A DNA stretch of 64,000 nt from Polaromonas sp. JS666 (GCF_000013865.1 NC_007948.1:1736001-1800000), one strand, 5' to 3'; shown: positions 16,859 to 25,526, numbered from the stretch's first letter. Numbers and translations: made by a program. Notes: generated from the sequence alone by a model not told the origin.

Positions 16859-18367
16859 TTAAATGGCCGTCCGCACAGGCGCAACTTCCGACAACAGCTT
16901 CTCCAGACAGCCTGTCGTGAACTCGGGGTTTTCGATGCTTGGTAAATGCGCCATTCCCGGGAGCGCTTCGCATCGTCCGTCCTCGACCGATTCCGCGATC
17001 CAACGACTGCGCTCCTGAATGTATGGGACATCAAGATCCCCGCACAGAATTCGGATGGGGATCTGAATCTTCCGCAGTTGATCCCAGGCTGAGCATGGAG
17101 GCAGCATCTTGCTGATGCCTTGTGAATCAAGAATGATGCGGTGCATTTCGAGAAACTGAAAGCGGGCGACACCTTGCACCCGTGGATGTTTCGTATATGG
17201 TCCGTCCAGGAACAGCTTGGCTTTCAGTTGGTTCACCGCATCTTTTTCCCCGGATTTGCTCGCCGCCTCAATCTGTTTCAGGACTTGGTGAGTGACCTCA
17301 TCGGTCTCGGGTGCAGGTGCGCCGCTGACTGAGGGAGAGATGAGCAGGAGCGCCGATATACGGTCTGGCATCTCAAGAGCGGCGTCAATAGCGATGCCAC
17401 CACCCTGCGAGCACCCGACAAGAATCGCTTTCTCCCCCTTTGGCACGAGGTGATCGAGCACAGCCTTCAAATCGCCCGTGTTGCTATAAGCCGCATCAAC
17501 AGCGTGTGTTTCCCCGCATCCCCTCCGGTCGTAGGCAATAGTTTTATAGCGCCCTCCAAGAACAGAAACTTGATGACGCCACATCCGGCGATCAGCGATT
17601 GCGGCGTGGAGAAACACAATGGCTTGTCCACTACCTACGTGCTCCACCGCGATGCTTGCGCGACCAGATTGCACGCGAGTGGTAGAGGTAGATAAAGCCG
17701 TGCACATCGAGCTGTCATCAGCAGGCATCACGTGGGTACCAACAATCTTCCGAATCGCTGTCACGTACCCAACTTTGTAGATCGCACGCCCTCTGGGGTT
17801 CAGAACTCGCCCGTGATCGTCCTGTGTCCAGCCCTCATCCTGCATCAGTTTCTCGCTGATGGCATACCGTAGCGCCTCCTTTTCAGAGTCGGTGAGGCCG
17901 GTGGAAGCCGGCAGGATCTGGATCGTATCCTTGGGCTGGCTTGCAGCCACCGTTCTCTGGTCAATCACCACTTCGGTGTTCGCCTTGAGCAGATTTACTT
18001 CGCCCCGCAGCTTCTTGTTCTCGGCCAACACCGCGCCCATGACGCCGCGAACCGCTGGATCGGGAATCTTGTCGAGGACGGCATAGACAGGGTTCTCGCT
18101 GACCTTGCGCACCTTGCGGGTCGCGCCACCCGTATGGCCGGCCCACGCCTGAATCAAGCCCTTGAAGTCATCGCCGGTCTTGTTGTGGATGGTCGATTTG
18201 ACCGGACCCCCGCGCTCCTGGGCGATCCTTGAGATCGTCGCCACCGAGAAGTCGCTACTGCCGCGCTCGTGCTGCTCCCGGCACACGGCATGAATGATGT
18301 CGAGATTCCTGGCCTTGCGCGGCGTCGCGCTGGCCTTGAGTTGTTCCAGCAGTTCATCAGGATGCAT
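16859..18367 (-). CDS. gmtX: GmtX fused in frame to an alpha/beta hydrolase
   Basis: 502 residues from ATG 18367, which follows GTGGAGACAGCG and overlaps the gmtZ end by 11 bases. Residues 1-210 match GmtX: MHPDELLEQL, then GSSDFSVATISRIAQERGG, a charged coiled coil with LAENKKLRGEVNLLKAN, and the closing GRAIYKVGYVTAIRKIVG where GmtX proteins normally stop. Residues from about 230 form a complete alpha/beta hydrolase: FLHAAIADRRMW (oxyanion region), the nucleophile elbow GCSQGG, the acid in CGDLDVPY, and the histidine in GMAHLPS. Internal ATGs at 17728 and 17707 lack ribosome sites, so the fusion seems to be the product. The hydrolase half has visibly lower GC than the GmtX half. Its substrate is unknown. 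Confidence 0.8.
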   Translation of the reverse strand: MHPDELLEQLKASATPRKARNLDIIHAVCREQHERGSSDFSVATISRIAQERGGPVKSTIHNKTGDDFKGLIQAWAGHTGGATRKVRKVSENPVYAVLDKIPDPAVRGVMGAVLAENKKLRGEVNLLKANTEVVIDQRTVAASQPKDTIQILPASTGLTDSEKEALRYAISEKLMQDEGWTQDDHGRVLNPRGRAIYKVGYVTAIRKIVGTHVMPADDSSMCTALSTSTTRVQSGRASIAVEHVGSGQAIVFLHAAIADRRMWRHQVSVLGGRYKTIAYDRRGCGETHAVDAAYSNTGDLKAVLDHLVPKGEKAILVGCSQGGGIAIDAALEMPDRISALLLISPSVSGAPAPETDEVTHQVLKQIEAASKSGEKDAVNQLKAKLFLDGPYTKHPRVQGVARFQFLEMHRIILDSQGISKMLPPCSAWDQLRKIQIPIRILCGDLDVPYIQERSRWIAESVEDGRCEALPGMAHLPSIENPEFTTGCLEKLLSEVAPVRTAI

Positions 18368-21305
18368 CGCTGTCTCCACGGGGGGCGGGCAACATACGTT
18401 TGGCACGTGCCGCATCAAGGATTTCACGGGCGGGTGTCCCGGCGACATTCTCGGCAAGCACGTCCCAGGTCTCGTCGACAATGCCCAGATCGCGCAGCCG
18501 CCGCAGGCCTTCGACGTACTCCAGTGCGCCCTTGAGTGAGCCGGTGCGCGCCTGAATGAGTTGCATGACGGCGTTGCCTGCCGCCAGTTGCTGCCTGGGG
18601 TTCAGGCGGAAGAAGACCGGTGGCATCTTGTTGAATTCGAGCATGCAGTCGAGCAATTGACTGCGCCTGAGAACCGGTTTTCGGGCATCAATCTCGGGGT
18701 AGATCACGGCATTTTCGCAGAGGACTTCGATCTGGTGCAGTTCCGAAGGGGTCTCGGTGAAGGCCACTTTAATGTCGCTCATTTCACCGACCGCCACCAA
18801 CTGCACCCCGTCCTTGTTCGCGTCCTTCATGATCTCCAGCGAGCGGGCGATCAGGTAGTGGGTTGCCTGCATGTCGTTGACCAGCATGCCCATCGCCTCC
18901 GCTTCGGCTTCGTAGCGCTGTGAGAGCCGTTCCAGCTCGCGGGTTTCGGTGAACAGCTGTCCATCACGTTCGCAGTCGGCACGCCGGTTTTCCATCAGGG
19001 TGACTTCTTCATGCAGCTCGTTATGGCGCTCGGAGCGTTCGTGCGCCTCGTAGCTGATGGCGTTGAAGTGCGCCTGCAGGCCCGGCAGGAAGGCGGGACC
19101 GGTCAGGAAGAAACGGCAACGCACGCAGTTGCGCTGCTGCGGGTAGCCGGAGACGGGAGCGTAGATTTGTTCAGTCAACCGCTCTTTGATGCACTCCCCG
19201 CCCACATCGCACATTGCGCCACCGACCGGGCAGATGCCCTTGTCCTCGAAGACAAAGGCGGCTGCCGACTTCTGCCCGATGGCGGCGCGCACGGCATCGA
19301 CGCTCACGCTGGCAAAGCGCTGGCTGACCTGCTCCATCGTCGCATCCATCAGGAAGCGCCGATGGCTGGCTTCATCCGCCGCCAACACGTTGCGCTCGGC
19401 CGCATCCAGCACCTCCTTCATATAGGCGTGCCCGAACTTGGTGTAGTAGAGCGTCATGATGATGCGGGCGTGTCCGGCGATCAGCTTGGACACCACGGCA
19501 ATAGGCAACTGCAGGTCCAGCACCAGATAGCTGATCAGAGACACCCGCAGCGCATGCGGAGGGTAATACGTCATTGTTTTACTGTCATGATCCACAAACT
19601 GGATGGGCGTGCCGTCGTCCAGCGTCTCGTCGTTCTCTGCGCAGCGCTGTTCGAGGCGGGCGAGGAGCAAATACCAGGGGCGGTCGAGCGCGGTCCTTGT
19701 CAGAGGCTTTTGCCGGTCGCGCCCCTCTGCCGCCGCATCGCGAAACAGGAAGCATGCGGTGCCGCGCGCTTCCAGCACCTCGGGGTGGGGCGGGGTGAAG
19801 CCGAAGTGCTTGGACTCCAGATCGCGCCACGCCATGGGCGCCCTGATCGGGTTGTAGCGCTCCTGCCACTGGCGCAGCTTGTCCAGCCAGTACAGCACGG
19901 TCTCGTGGGCCCAGGGAATGATGTAGCCTTTGGCGTTCTCCGGCTTGGTAATGTCGGCGGTCTTGTTGGTGTTGATGAACAGGCCCGCGCCGGATTCGCT
20001 GGCGTTGCGGTGAAACACGCCGCGCTGGTAGGGACGCCTGGCGCTGCCGGTGGCGAGCGGCGAATCGTTCAGCACGAAGCTGCCGCCTTGCGTTCCATGC
20101 AGGTAGCGCCAGGTATCGGCTTCACCGGAGTCCAGCATGCGGACCTGAAACGTGCGCAGCGGCAGCTCCAGCTTCACGTAGAGCGCCACGGCGCGTACCG
20201 GCGACCAGAGTTCGGTCACACGGGGCGGGAGGTCATGTGTTTTTTGCTCGTGCTCGGTCGTATCGCGCTCGCGCCACACGCAGTCCGGGTCGTCGGGGTT
20301 AATGGCTTGGGGGGCCACCATGAACCAGTCCCCGCCATTGCTGCCGCCCTCCATCGACTGCTGCGCCCAGACCCAGTCTCGGAAATGCAGGCCCTCGGCC
20401 AGCATCGTGCGCAGCTCCTTGATGTAGCGGATCGAGAGCGAGGATTTGGTGGTTTCCGTGGGCGCGGCGATTCCAGACCTGGACAGTCGCGCCACGGGAT
20501 TGTGCAGTTCGTGCGGCACGATCCGGTGACCGAGATCGTCCTCGATGGAGAGCTTTTCGAGGAGCACCCAATCGATGAAGTCGGCGACATATTTATGGAC
20601 TTTGACGTCCTCAGCGCTTAGCGAGCCGACGGCCCCTTTGGCTTTGGCCTTGAGCAGCACTTCGCTGAGGCTCGGTTTGGGTGTGGTGCGGGTCAGAAAC
20701 ACCATGGGATGGCGCGGCAGATCGCAAGCCAGGATGTACTGCACCAGAAACTTGTCGAGGGCTATGCGGCGTACGGACACGGCCGACTTTTGTACGCCCA
20801 GCCACTCGGCCGCGAGTTCCTGCCAATGCAGCAGGCGCGGATCAAGGGCCAGCACATGCGCGAACGTGATGTCCGAGCCCTTGCCGGTATGTTTGTTCTG
20901 AATACGCGGAAACGGATTTCTCAGTTGGGCTGGCACCACCCGATGACCAGCGGCATCGGGCTGCGCCAGTGTCGTGCGCAGCACCCAGTCGAGGAAGTCG
21001 CTGATGATGTCGTGCTGTTTTTTTCCTCGCTCTTCGCTTTGCCTGTCCAGTTCCAGTGTTGCCCACAGGTCGGGCTGGCGGGTGCCGGCGTCGAACAGGG
21101 TCGCGGGGCGCTTGTCCAGGGACTGCGCGTGAAGGCAGCGCACGAAGAAGGCGCTGAGCGCAACGGCCTTGTGGCTTGAGCCTTTCTGCTGCGCATACCA
21201 CTCGGCGGCCAGCACCCGCCAGTCCTCGAAGGCCGGATCGAGGGCCAGCAGGAAGCGGAACCCGGGGTCGAAGCTTTGATCGGTTCCCTTAATTTTTTTG
21301 GCCAT
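18357..21305 (-). CDS. gmtZ: GmtZ integrase-like protein of the Gamma-Mobile-Trio (VPA1269 type)
   Basis: 982 residues, the usual size for GmtZ. Residues about 18-135 and 149-276 are an internal duplication: both contain LALDP, then W-x-LAAEW, then F-DWVL and GHR-VP-L-NP. The middle has a degenerate tyrosine-recombinase core: LPLRTFQVR (R384), HALRVS (H584, R587), AGHAR (H612) and LYYTK (Y620/Y621). A cysteine cluster C692, C699, C704, C727 and C730 probably binds zinc. A long charged coiled coil at about 750-810 follows. Presumably it acts with GmtY on DNA. It starts one base after the gmtY stop. Confidence 0.8.
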   Translation of the reverse strand: MAKKIKGTDQSFDPGFRFLLALDPAFEDWRVLAAEWYAQQKGSSHKAVALSAFFVRCLHAQSLDKRPATLFDAGTRQPDLWATLELDRQSEERGKKQHDIISDFLDWVLRTTLAQPDAAGHRVVPAQLRNPFPRIQNKHTGKGSDITFAHVLALDPRLLHWQELAAEWLGVQKSAVSVRRIALDKFLVQYILACDLPRHPMVFLTRTTPKPSLSEVLLKAKAKGAVGSLSAEDVKVHKYVADFIDWVLLEKLSIEDDLGHRIVPHELHNPVARLSRSGIAAPTETTKSSLSIRYIKELRTMLAEGLHFRDWVWAQQSMEGGSNGGDWFMVAPQAINPDDPDCVWRERDTTEHEQKTHDLPPRVTELWSPVRAVALYVKLELPLRTFQVRMLDSGEADTWRYLHGTQGGSFVLNDSPLATGSARRPYQRGVFHRNASESGAGLFINTNKTADITKPENAKGYIIPWAHETVLYWLDKLRQWQERYNPIRAPMAWRDLESKHFGFTPPHPEVLEARGTACFLFRDAAAEGRDRQKPLTRTALDRPWYLLLARLEQRCAENDETLDDGTPIQFVDHDSKTMTYYPPHALRVSLISYLVLDLQLPIAVVSKLIAGHARIIMTLYYTKFGHAYMKEVLDAAERNVLAADEASHRRFLMDATMEQVSQRFASVSVDAVRAAIGQKSAAAFVFEDKGICPVGGAMCDVGGECIKERLTEQIYAPVSGYPQQRNCVRCRFFLTGPAFLPGLQAHFNAISYEAHERSERHNELHEEVTLMENRRADCERDGQLFTETRELERLSQRYEAEAEAMGMLVNDMQATHYLIARSLEIMKDANKDGVQLVAVGEMSDIKVAFTETPSELHQIEVLCENAVIYPEIDARKPVLRRSQLLDCMLEFNKMPPVFFRLNPRQQLAAGNAVMQLIQARTGSLKGALEYVEGLRRLRDLGIVDETWDVLAENVAGTPAREILDAARAKRMLPAPRGDSDAS

Positions 21306-21306
21306 C

Positions 21307-22797
21307 TCAGTTTTTCCTCAACAATTTCGGGTTCGGACCGCTCATCAGTCCCAGCGGGTCGACGTCCTTGAAGCCATAGCGCAGCAGGTCGGGTGGCGGC
21401 AGTACCGTGCCGGCCTTCTCGCGCTCGGCGGCGGCCTCCAGTGCGCGCACGAGCCTGGCCCGATCCGGCTCGGTATAGACCACCTGCGATTCAAGCGACT
21501 TGTGGTGCAGCGCCTTCTTGCGGTAGATCGGGTCAATCTTGGCATCGGCCAGCGCCTGGCCGTAGGCATGGCGATGCCCGTGCGGCGAGGTGCCCAGGGC
21601 TTTGGCAGCTTGCAGCCCAATGCGCTCCACGGCGCGCCGATGCTGACGCTCGAACGAGTCGATGGCATAGGGTTTGCCCTCCCTGGTCACGAAGGCAAAG
21701 GGATGGTCACATTCCAGTTGCGCCCGCTGCGCCATGTACAGAAACCATAGCTTCCAGAACAACTCCCCCGCCCATGGTGGATACCAATTGACATACATGA
21801 AGTGTCCTTTGGAGTCGAGCGCATTGCCTTTCCAGCCGGCGTGCCACTGGTCGCTGCTGGCGTATTCGTCGCGTGGCCGCATCGCGTACTTGCCGTTCAA
21901 GTAGGCCAGACGGTTGCACTTGATGGGCTTGCCCCTGGCATCCAGCCAATCGGGCGGGGCGGTACCCAGACTCGGGTGGTAGATGTGCACCAAGGCCCGA
22001 TCCGGACGGATGGGGTCGGCTGGACGCCTGGATTCGGACACCACGTCCCGCACATAGAGATGAAAGGGCTCGGACATGCGCAGCCCGCCGTAGTGCATCA
22101 GCATGGTGATCAGGATGTCGCGCAGGTTCAGCCGTTCTTCCAGACGCGGGCTTTTCTGTTTGCCCGGCACAATGAAGCCCTTGAACAGCAGATCGTGGAT
22201 GCGATCCTCGGGAAACTTCTTGACCGGTTCATGGTCAATCACAGGCGTGCGCTTGAGCAGGACGTTGCGGGCGCGGGTCATGGCGAGCGACGCGGTTTCC
22301 CGATCCCAGCTGTGCGCCAGAAAGGCGCGGTCGCGCTTCTGATGCCACGCCGCCCAGGCCAGCATTTCTTCGCTGCGCGTGGCCTGGCGCCACGGGTTGA
22401 GCGGCTTGCTGCCCTGGGTTTGTGCCATCCAGTCCGAGAACCCCGAGATGCCCTGCACCAAGGGCCGCACGACCGCCGGGTTGCGTCCCTGCCAGTAGAG
22501 CCCGCTGGGATCGTTGCCGTCGTCGCCCACGGTGCCCGTGTAGAGACGCTGCGTAAAGGTTTCGAACAAGTCCTTGGGATCGTCGAAACAGTCATGGTTG
22601 GCAGCCATGTAGTCGATCAGGAGGCCGACCGCTTGCGTAACCTTGAGCATCCACGCATGGCTGCGCACCTGCACATGCGCCAACAGGTAGTCGACCAGCG
22701 GCTGCAAGGGGCCGTGCTCGGTCAGGATGATGGGGATTTCCGTGACCACGCCGCTGTTGTCGCGATGCACCTTGCCGCGAATCGTGGTGTGCTGCAT
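21307..22797 (-). CDS. gmtY: GmtY tyrosine recombinase of the Gamma-Mobile-Trio
   Basis: 496 residues. The full tyrosine-recombinase set is visible: R240 in GGLRMSEPFHLYVRDV, H406/R409 in SPHGHRHAYG, H432 in KALHHKS and the nucleophile Y441 in QVVYTEP. A long segment (about 250-340) with HPSLGTAPPDWLDARGK separates the arginine boxes, which is longer than in phage integrases and typical of GmtY. It should cut and rejoin DNA at the element's ends. Its ATG overlaps the helicase stop by one base (TGATG), and GmtZ follows after one base, so the operon is translationally coupled. Confidence 0.85.
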   Translation of the reverse strand: MQHTTIRGKVHRDNSGVVTEIPIILTEHGPLQPLVDYLLAHVQVRSHAWMLKVTQAVGLLIDYMAANHDCFDDPKDLFETFTQRLYTGTVGDDGNDPSGLYWQGRNPAVVRPLVQGISGFSDWMAQTQGSKPLNPWRQATRSEEMLAWAAWHQKRDRAFLAHSWDRETASLAMTRARNVLLKRTPVIDHEPVKKFPEDRIHDLLFKGFIVPGKQKSPRLEERLNLRDILITMLMHYGGLRMSEPFHLYVRDVVSESRRPADPIRPDRALVHIYHPSLGTAPPDWLDARGKPIKCNRLAYLNGKYAMRPRDEYASSDQWHAGWKGNALDSKGHFMYVNWYPPWAGELFWKLWFLYMAQRAQLECDHPFAFVTREGKPYAIDSFERQHRRAVERIGLQAAKALGTSPHGHRHAYGQALADAKIDPIYRKKALHHKSLESQVVYTEPDRARLVRALEAAAEREKAGTVLPPPDLLRYGFKDVDPLGLMSGPNPKLLRKN

Positions 22798-24989
22798 CAG
22801 ACCATCCTCTCGAACTGCTCACGCAGCAACGCGCCCAACGCGACATGCCGGCGATCCGAATGGCGCGGCGCTCGTATGGCTGTTTTGGCCGCTTCCACGT
22901 CGCCGACCAGAATCACCTGTTGCTCTGCCCGCGTCACGGCGGTGTACAGCAGCGTGCGATCCAGCAGCTTGCTCTGGCGCACAGGAATGATGACCCGCTG
23001 AAAGCCGCTGCCCTGCGCCTTGTGAATGGTGATGGCGTAGGCCAGTTCCAGATGCGCCAGCAACTCAGGGGTCAGGTCACGCGTGCGTCCGTCATCCCAC
23101 AGGATGCGCCCAAGGCGGCGCTCCGGCGCAATGTCCGGCACGGGTGGCTCCACGGACAGCACGACGCCGAGTGAGCCGTTCTGCAAATCGATCTCCCAGT
23201 CATTGCGCAGACAGATGACAGGATCGCCCACGCGTATACCAGTGCCTTGCGGCTGGTCGAATTCCAGGTTCCAGTGCATCAGCCCTTCACCGTGGGCGTT
23301 GGTGTGGCGCTGGCACAGCGCGTTGATGGCATTCATGCCACCGGCTGCGGCATTGCGCGTGGCGCACAGAATCTGACTGGCACTGCGATCCTGGTCGTAC
23401 AGACGCAGCACGACTTCGTTGATCTGATCCGGTGGACATGCCAGGAAGGCAATGTCGGCGAGAGCGTCGGCGGGCAAATCGGGCCACTCGCCGTCGCGGA
23501 TCAGGGCGGCGGCCTCGGCAATCGCCCCGCCATAGCGCTTGACCTGCGAGAGTTCCACGACGGGAACTTGGGGTTGATGCGCCAGTTCATGCAGCAGCAA
23601 GCCTGGCCCAACCGGTGGCAGTTGGTTCGGGTCACCGACCAATACCACACGGTAGTGGAGCGGCAGATGCCGGATCACCCGATAAGCGGACGGCAAATCC
23701 ACCATCGAGGCCTCATCGATCACCACCACCGCGTTCGAAGGCGCATCATCTGCATTGAAGTGCTTGAGGAAACCGGCGATGGTTTGGGCGCCATGGCCGG
23801 TGGCCTCGCCAATGCGCTTGGCGGCACGCCCGGAGAGCGCCATGGGGTAGATCGTGTGGCCAGCCGCCTCAAAGACGCGAAACAAGCCGCGCAACACGGT
23901 GGTCTTGCCGGTGCCGGCGCCCCCGGTAATGACGCAGAACGGGTTGGCATTCGCCAGTTCCAGCGCCTCGACCTGCTTTTGATGCAAGCTGATGCCGGCT
24001 TGTGCCTGATAGTCGGCGATGAGTTCCGCCAGTGAGTCGGCGTCGAGCAAGGGGTCTGGATTGGCGGCGCGGCGGGCGATGGCTTGGGCCACGCCCTGCT
24101 CCATCACAAAGGGGCCCGGCGCGTGCAGTCGCTCGCCATGGCGGATGAACCGCCCCGCTGATTCGGCTTGCGCCAGTGCCGACCCCAGCACATCGCTTCG
24201 CTGCAACAAGACGCGCAGGCGACGCGCAAGCTCAAGCTCGGGGATGCAGGTGTGGCCGGCGTCAAACGCGGCGTACAGCGCTTCCTCGACCGAGCCCGCG
24301 AGACGTCGCGGGTCGGTGGGACTGAGGCCGAAGGTGTCTTGCGCCAGGGCATCCACGGTGGCCCAGTTGGCGGCAAAGCTCAGCAGGCGATAGGGGTCGT
24401 CCTCGATCTTGCGGGCGGCGTCCTTGCCGAAGAAGTCCAGTACCTTGCGCCCGAGCGCTACGGCAAACCCCTTGGACTGCAGCCATTGCAGGGTAAAGGT
24501 GTTGCCCCACTGCTGCCATGCATCCGCGAGCTTTTGCGCCATCGGCCTGGGCAGTACCTCTGCGAGTCGGTCGACGTCCGACCGGTCGAGCAGGTCGTAC
24601 AAGGCATCGCCAAAGTGTTCCCACAAGCGCCTTGCCTTGACTTCGCCGATGCCCTCGAAGGCTTCGCCCTGACCAAGCAGCGTAATGATGTGCTCGCCCG
24701 AGGGGCGCAGCATTTCCATGGATTCGGCCGTGATGGTGGCTTCGGTGAGCCGGTAGCCATTGACGACTATGGTGTTGGCCTCGGGTGTGCCGGCAATGCG
24801 CCACAGTTGCCCGCATTCGACCGGGGCCTGAAGCAATTGGCTGGAGGCTTTGATGACGTAGTGGGTTTTGGCATCGACGCGCCAGCCTTTGTCGTCCACC
24901 TCGATGCCCGTGAAGATCGCGCCACCCCGCCCACACGGGTTCTGGCTGCGCACGGCACTGATACGCACGGTGACACTTGGCACATTCAT
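22797..24989 (-). CDS. RecD-like superfamily-1 DNA helicase carried by the GMT element
   Basis: 730 residues from ATG 24989, whose ATGA overlaps the upstream stop. The N-terminal third contains helix-hairpin-helix-like segments (FEGIGEVKARRLWEHFGDAL). The helicase core has GGAGTGKTT (P-loop), VVVIDEASMVD, GDPNQLPPVGPG, and the C-terminal AITIHKAQGSGFQRVI and LLYTAVTRAEQQVILVG motifs of RecD2-type 5'-3' helicases. A role in processing element DNA during transfer or integration is inferred from its position. Upstream ATG 25013 would add eight residues but overlaps more of the previous gene. Confidence 0.85.
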   Translation of the reverse strand: MNVPSVTVRISAVRSQNPCGRGGAIFTGIEVDDKGWRVDAKTHYVIKASSQLLQAPVECGQLWRIAGTPEANTIVVNGYRLTEATITAESMEMLRPSGEHIITLLGQGEAFEGIGEVKARRLWEHFGDALYDLLDRSDVDRLAEVLPRPMAQKLADAWQQWGNTFTLQWLQSKGFAVALGRKVLDFFGKDAARKIEDDPYRLLSFAANWATVDALAQDTFGLSPTDPRRLAGSVEEALYAAFDAGHTCIPELELARRLRVLLQRSDVLGSALAQAESAGRFIRHGERLHAPGPFVMEQGVAQAIARRAANPDPLLDADSLAELIADYQAQAGISLHQKQVEALELANANPFCVITGGAGTGKTTVLRGLFRVFEAAGHTIYPMALSGRAAKRIGEATGHGAQTIAGFLKHFNADDAPSNAVVVIDEASMVDLPSAYRVIRHLPLHYRVVLVGDPNQLPPVGPGLLLHELAHQPQVPVVELSQVKRYGGAIAEAAALIRDGEWPDLPADALADIAFLACPPDQINEVVLRLYDQDRSASQILCATRNAAAGGMNAINALCQRHTNAHGEGLMHWNLEFDQPQGTGIRVGDPVICLRNDWEIDLQNGSLGVVLSVEPPVPDIAPERRLGRILWDDGRTRDLTPELLAHLELAYAITIHKAQGSGFQRVIIPVRQSKLLDRTLLYTAVTRAEQQVILVGDVEAAKTAIRAPRHSDRRHVALGALLREQFERMV

Positions 24990-25411
24990 CGCGGCAGGCG
25001 TCCGGTGCTGCACAGCACGCTATCCATCAACCGGTAGCGATCCAGGTCCGCCCGCACCTGGGTGAGTTCGGCGCGCAGGGAGGCGTTTTCTGATTCGAGG
25101 CGCTTGAGACGCGCTTTGTCGGCTGCGACTCGTGGGTTGGGTGTTGCCTGAGCTGCCGCGTCGCTCTCGCCTGTTTCCGCCACAGGCGGCAGGACCTTGC
25201 GCTCACGCAATTGCGTCTCCAGCGTTTTGAGGGCATCCTTGACGCGCGGGTTCTGGAGCAGCGCCGATTTGGCGAATCCGCACTCGCGGGCAATTTCCTG
25301 GCGCGACAGCTGTCCCCGCGCCACCATCTCGCGGAAATCATCGTCGGTTTTGCTGGCCACCCATGAGCGGAAGGTGGCGAGGTTTTGCTCGGATCGTTGT
25401 TGGCCGTTCAT
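24986..25411 (-). CDS. VPA1267-like small protein, first gene of the GMT operon
   Basis: 141 residues. The first 60 look like a helix-turn-helix: SRQEIARECGFAKSALLQNPRVKDALKTLE. A linker rich in A and P follows, then a coiled coil (KARLKRLESENASLRAELTQVRADLDRYRLMD, about 100-131). This matches the small VPA1267-type proteins found beside GMT genes in Vibrio. The role is not known; DNA binding, perhaps autoregulation or directing the recombinases, is inferred. A promoter with a short inverted repeat lies just upstream. No good ribosome site precedes the ATG. Confidence 0.7.
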   Translation of the reverse strand: MNGQQRSEQNLATFRSWVASKTDDDFREMVARGQLSRQEIARECGFAKSALLQNPRVKDALKTLETQLRERKVLPPVAETGESDAAAQATPNPRVAADKARLKRLESENASLRAELTQVRADLDRYRLMDSVLCSTGRLPR

Positions 25412-25418
25412 GGGATTA

Positions 25419-25470
25419 GTAAGGGACTTACAATTAGTTCAAATAATACACCATAGCTAATAGCTTACAA
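25419..25470 (-). promoter_or_regulatory. Promoter and possible operator of the GMT operon
   Basis: On the minus strand TTGTAA (25465-25470), a 16-base spacer and TATTAT (25443-25448) form a good sigma-70-type promoter about 30 bases before the first start codon. An inverted repeat GTAAG-GGA-CTTAC at 25419-25431 lies between promoter and gene and could bind the first gene's product. The region is much richer in A and T than its surroundings. Confidence 0.55.
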
Positions 25471-25476
25471 GACAAA

Positions 25477-25510
25477 AAAATGCCACTCTCTGGATCGAGA
25501 GTGGCATTTT
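25477..25510. terminator. Bidirectional intrinsic terminator at the right edge of the island
   Basis: A perfect 14-bp stem AAAATGCCACTCTC (25477-25490) / GAGAGTGGCATTTT (25497-25510) with a 6-base loop. T runs are present on both strands. It insulates the GMT operon from the Bug gene cluster. Confidence 0.85.
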
Positions 25511-25516
25511 GGGGTG

Positions 25517-25526
25517 CTAATAGTAA
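25517..25526 (+). repeat. Candidate right attachment repeat of the GMT island (CTAATAGTAA)
   Basis: Direct copy of 16456-16465, located just outside the terminator beyond the GMT operon. See the left copy for the chance estimate. Confidence 0.35.

Larger units (their letters stand above)
16456..25526 (-). mobile_element. Gamma-Mobile-Trio (GMT) type integrative element
   Basis: The block contains the three diagnostic genes gmtY, gmtZ and gmtX in order on the minus strand, preceded by a RecD-like helicase and a VPA1267-like protein. Gene junctions overlap or touch (ATGA, TGATG, a 1-base gap, an 11-base overlap), so it is one operon. It separates rhlE from a catabolic cluster. Limits are set by a candidate direct repeat and are approximate; at the least 16859-25470 belongs to it. 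GMT elements were described mainly from gammaproteobacteria and carry defence or toxin cargo. Here the only cargo-like piece is the hydrolase fused to GmtX. Confidence 0.75.

Noticed and set aside
19011..20621. Open frame of about 536 codons on the plus strand opposite gmtZ
   Set aside because: No domain, no ribosome site, and opposite a gene with clear recombinase motifs.
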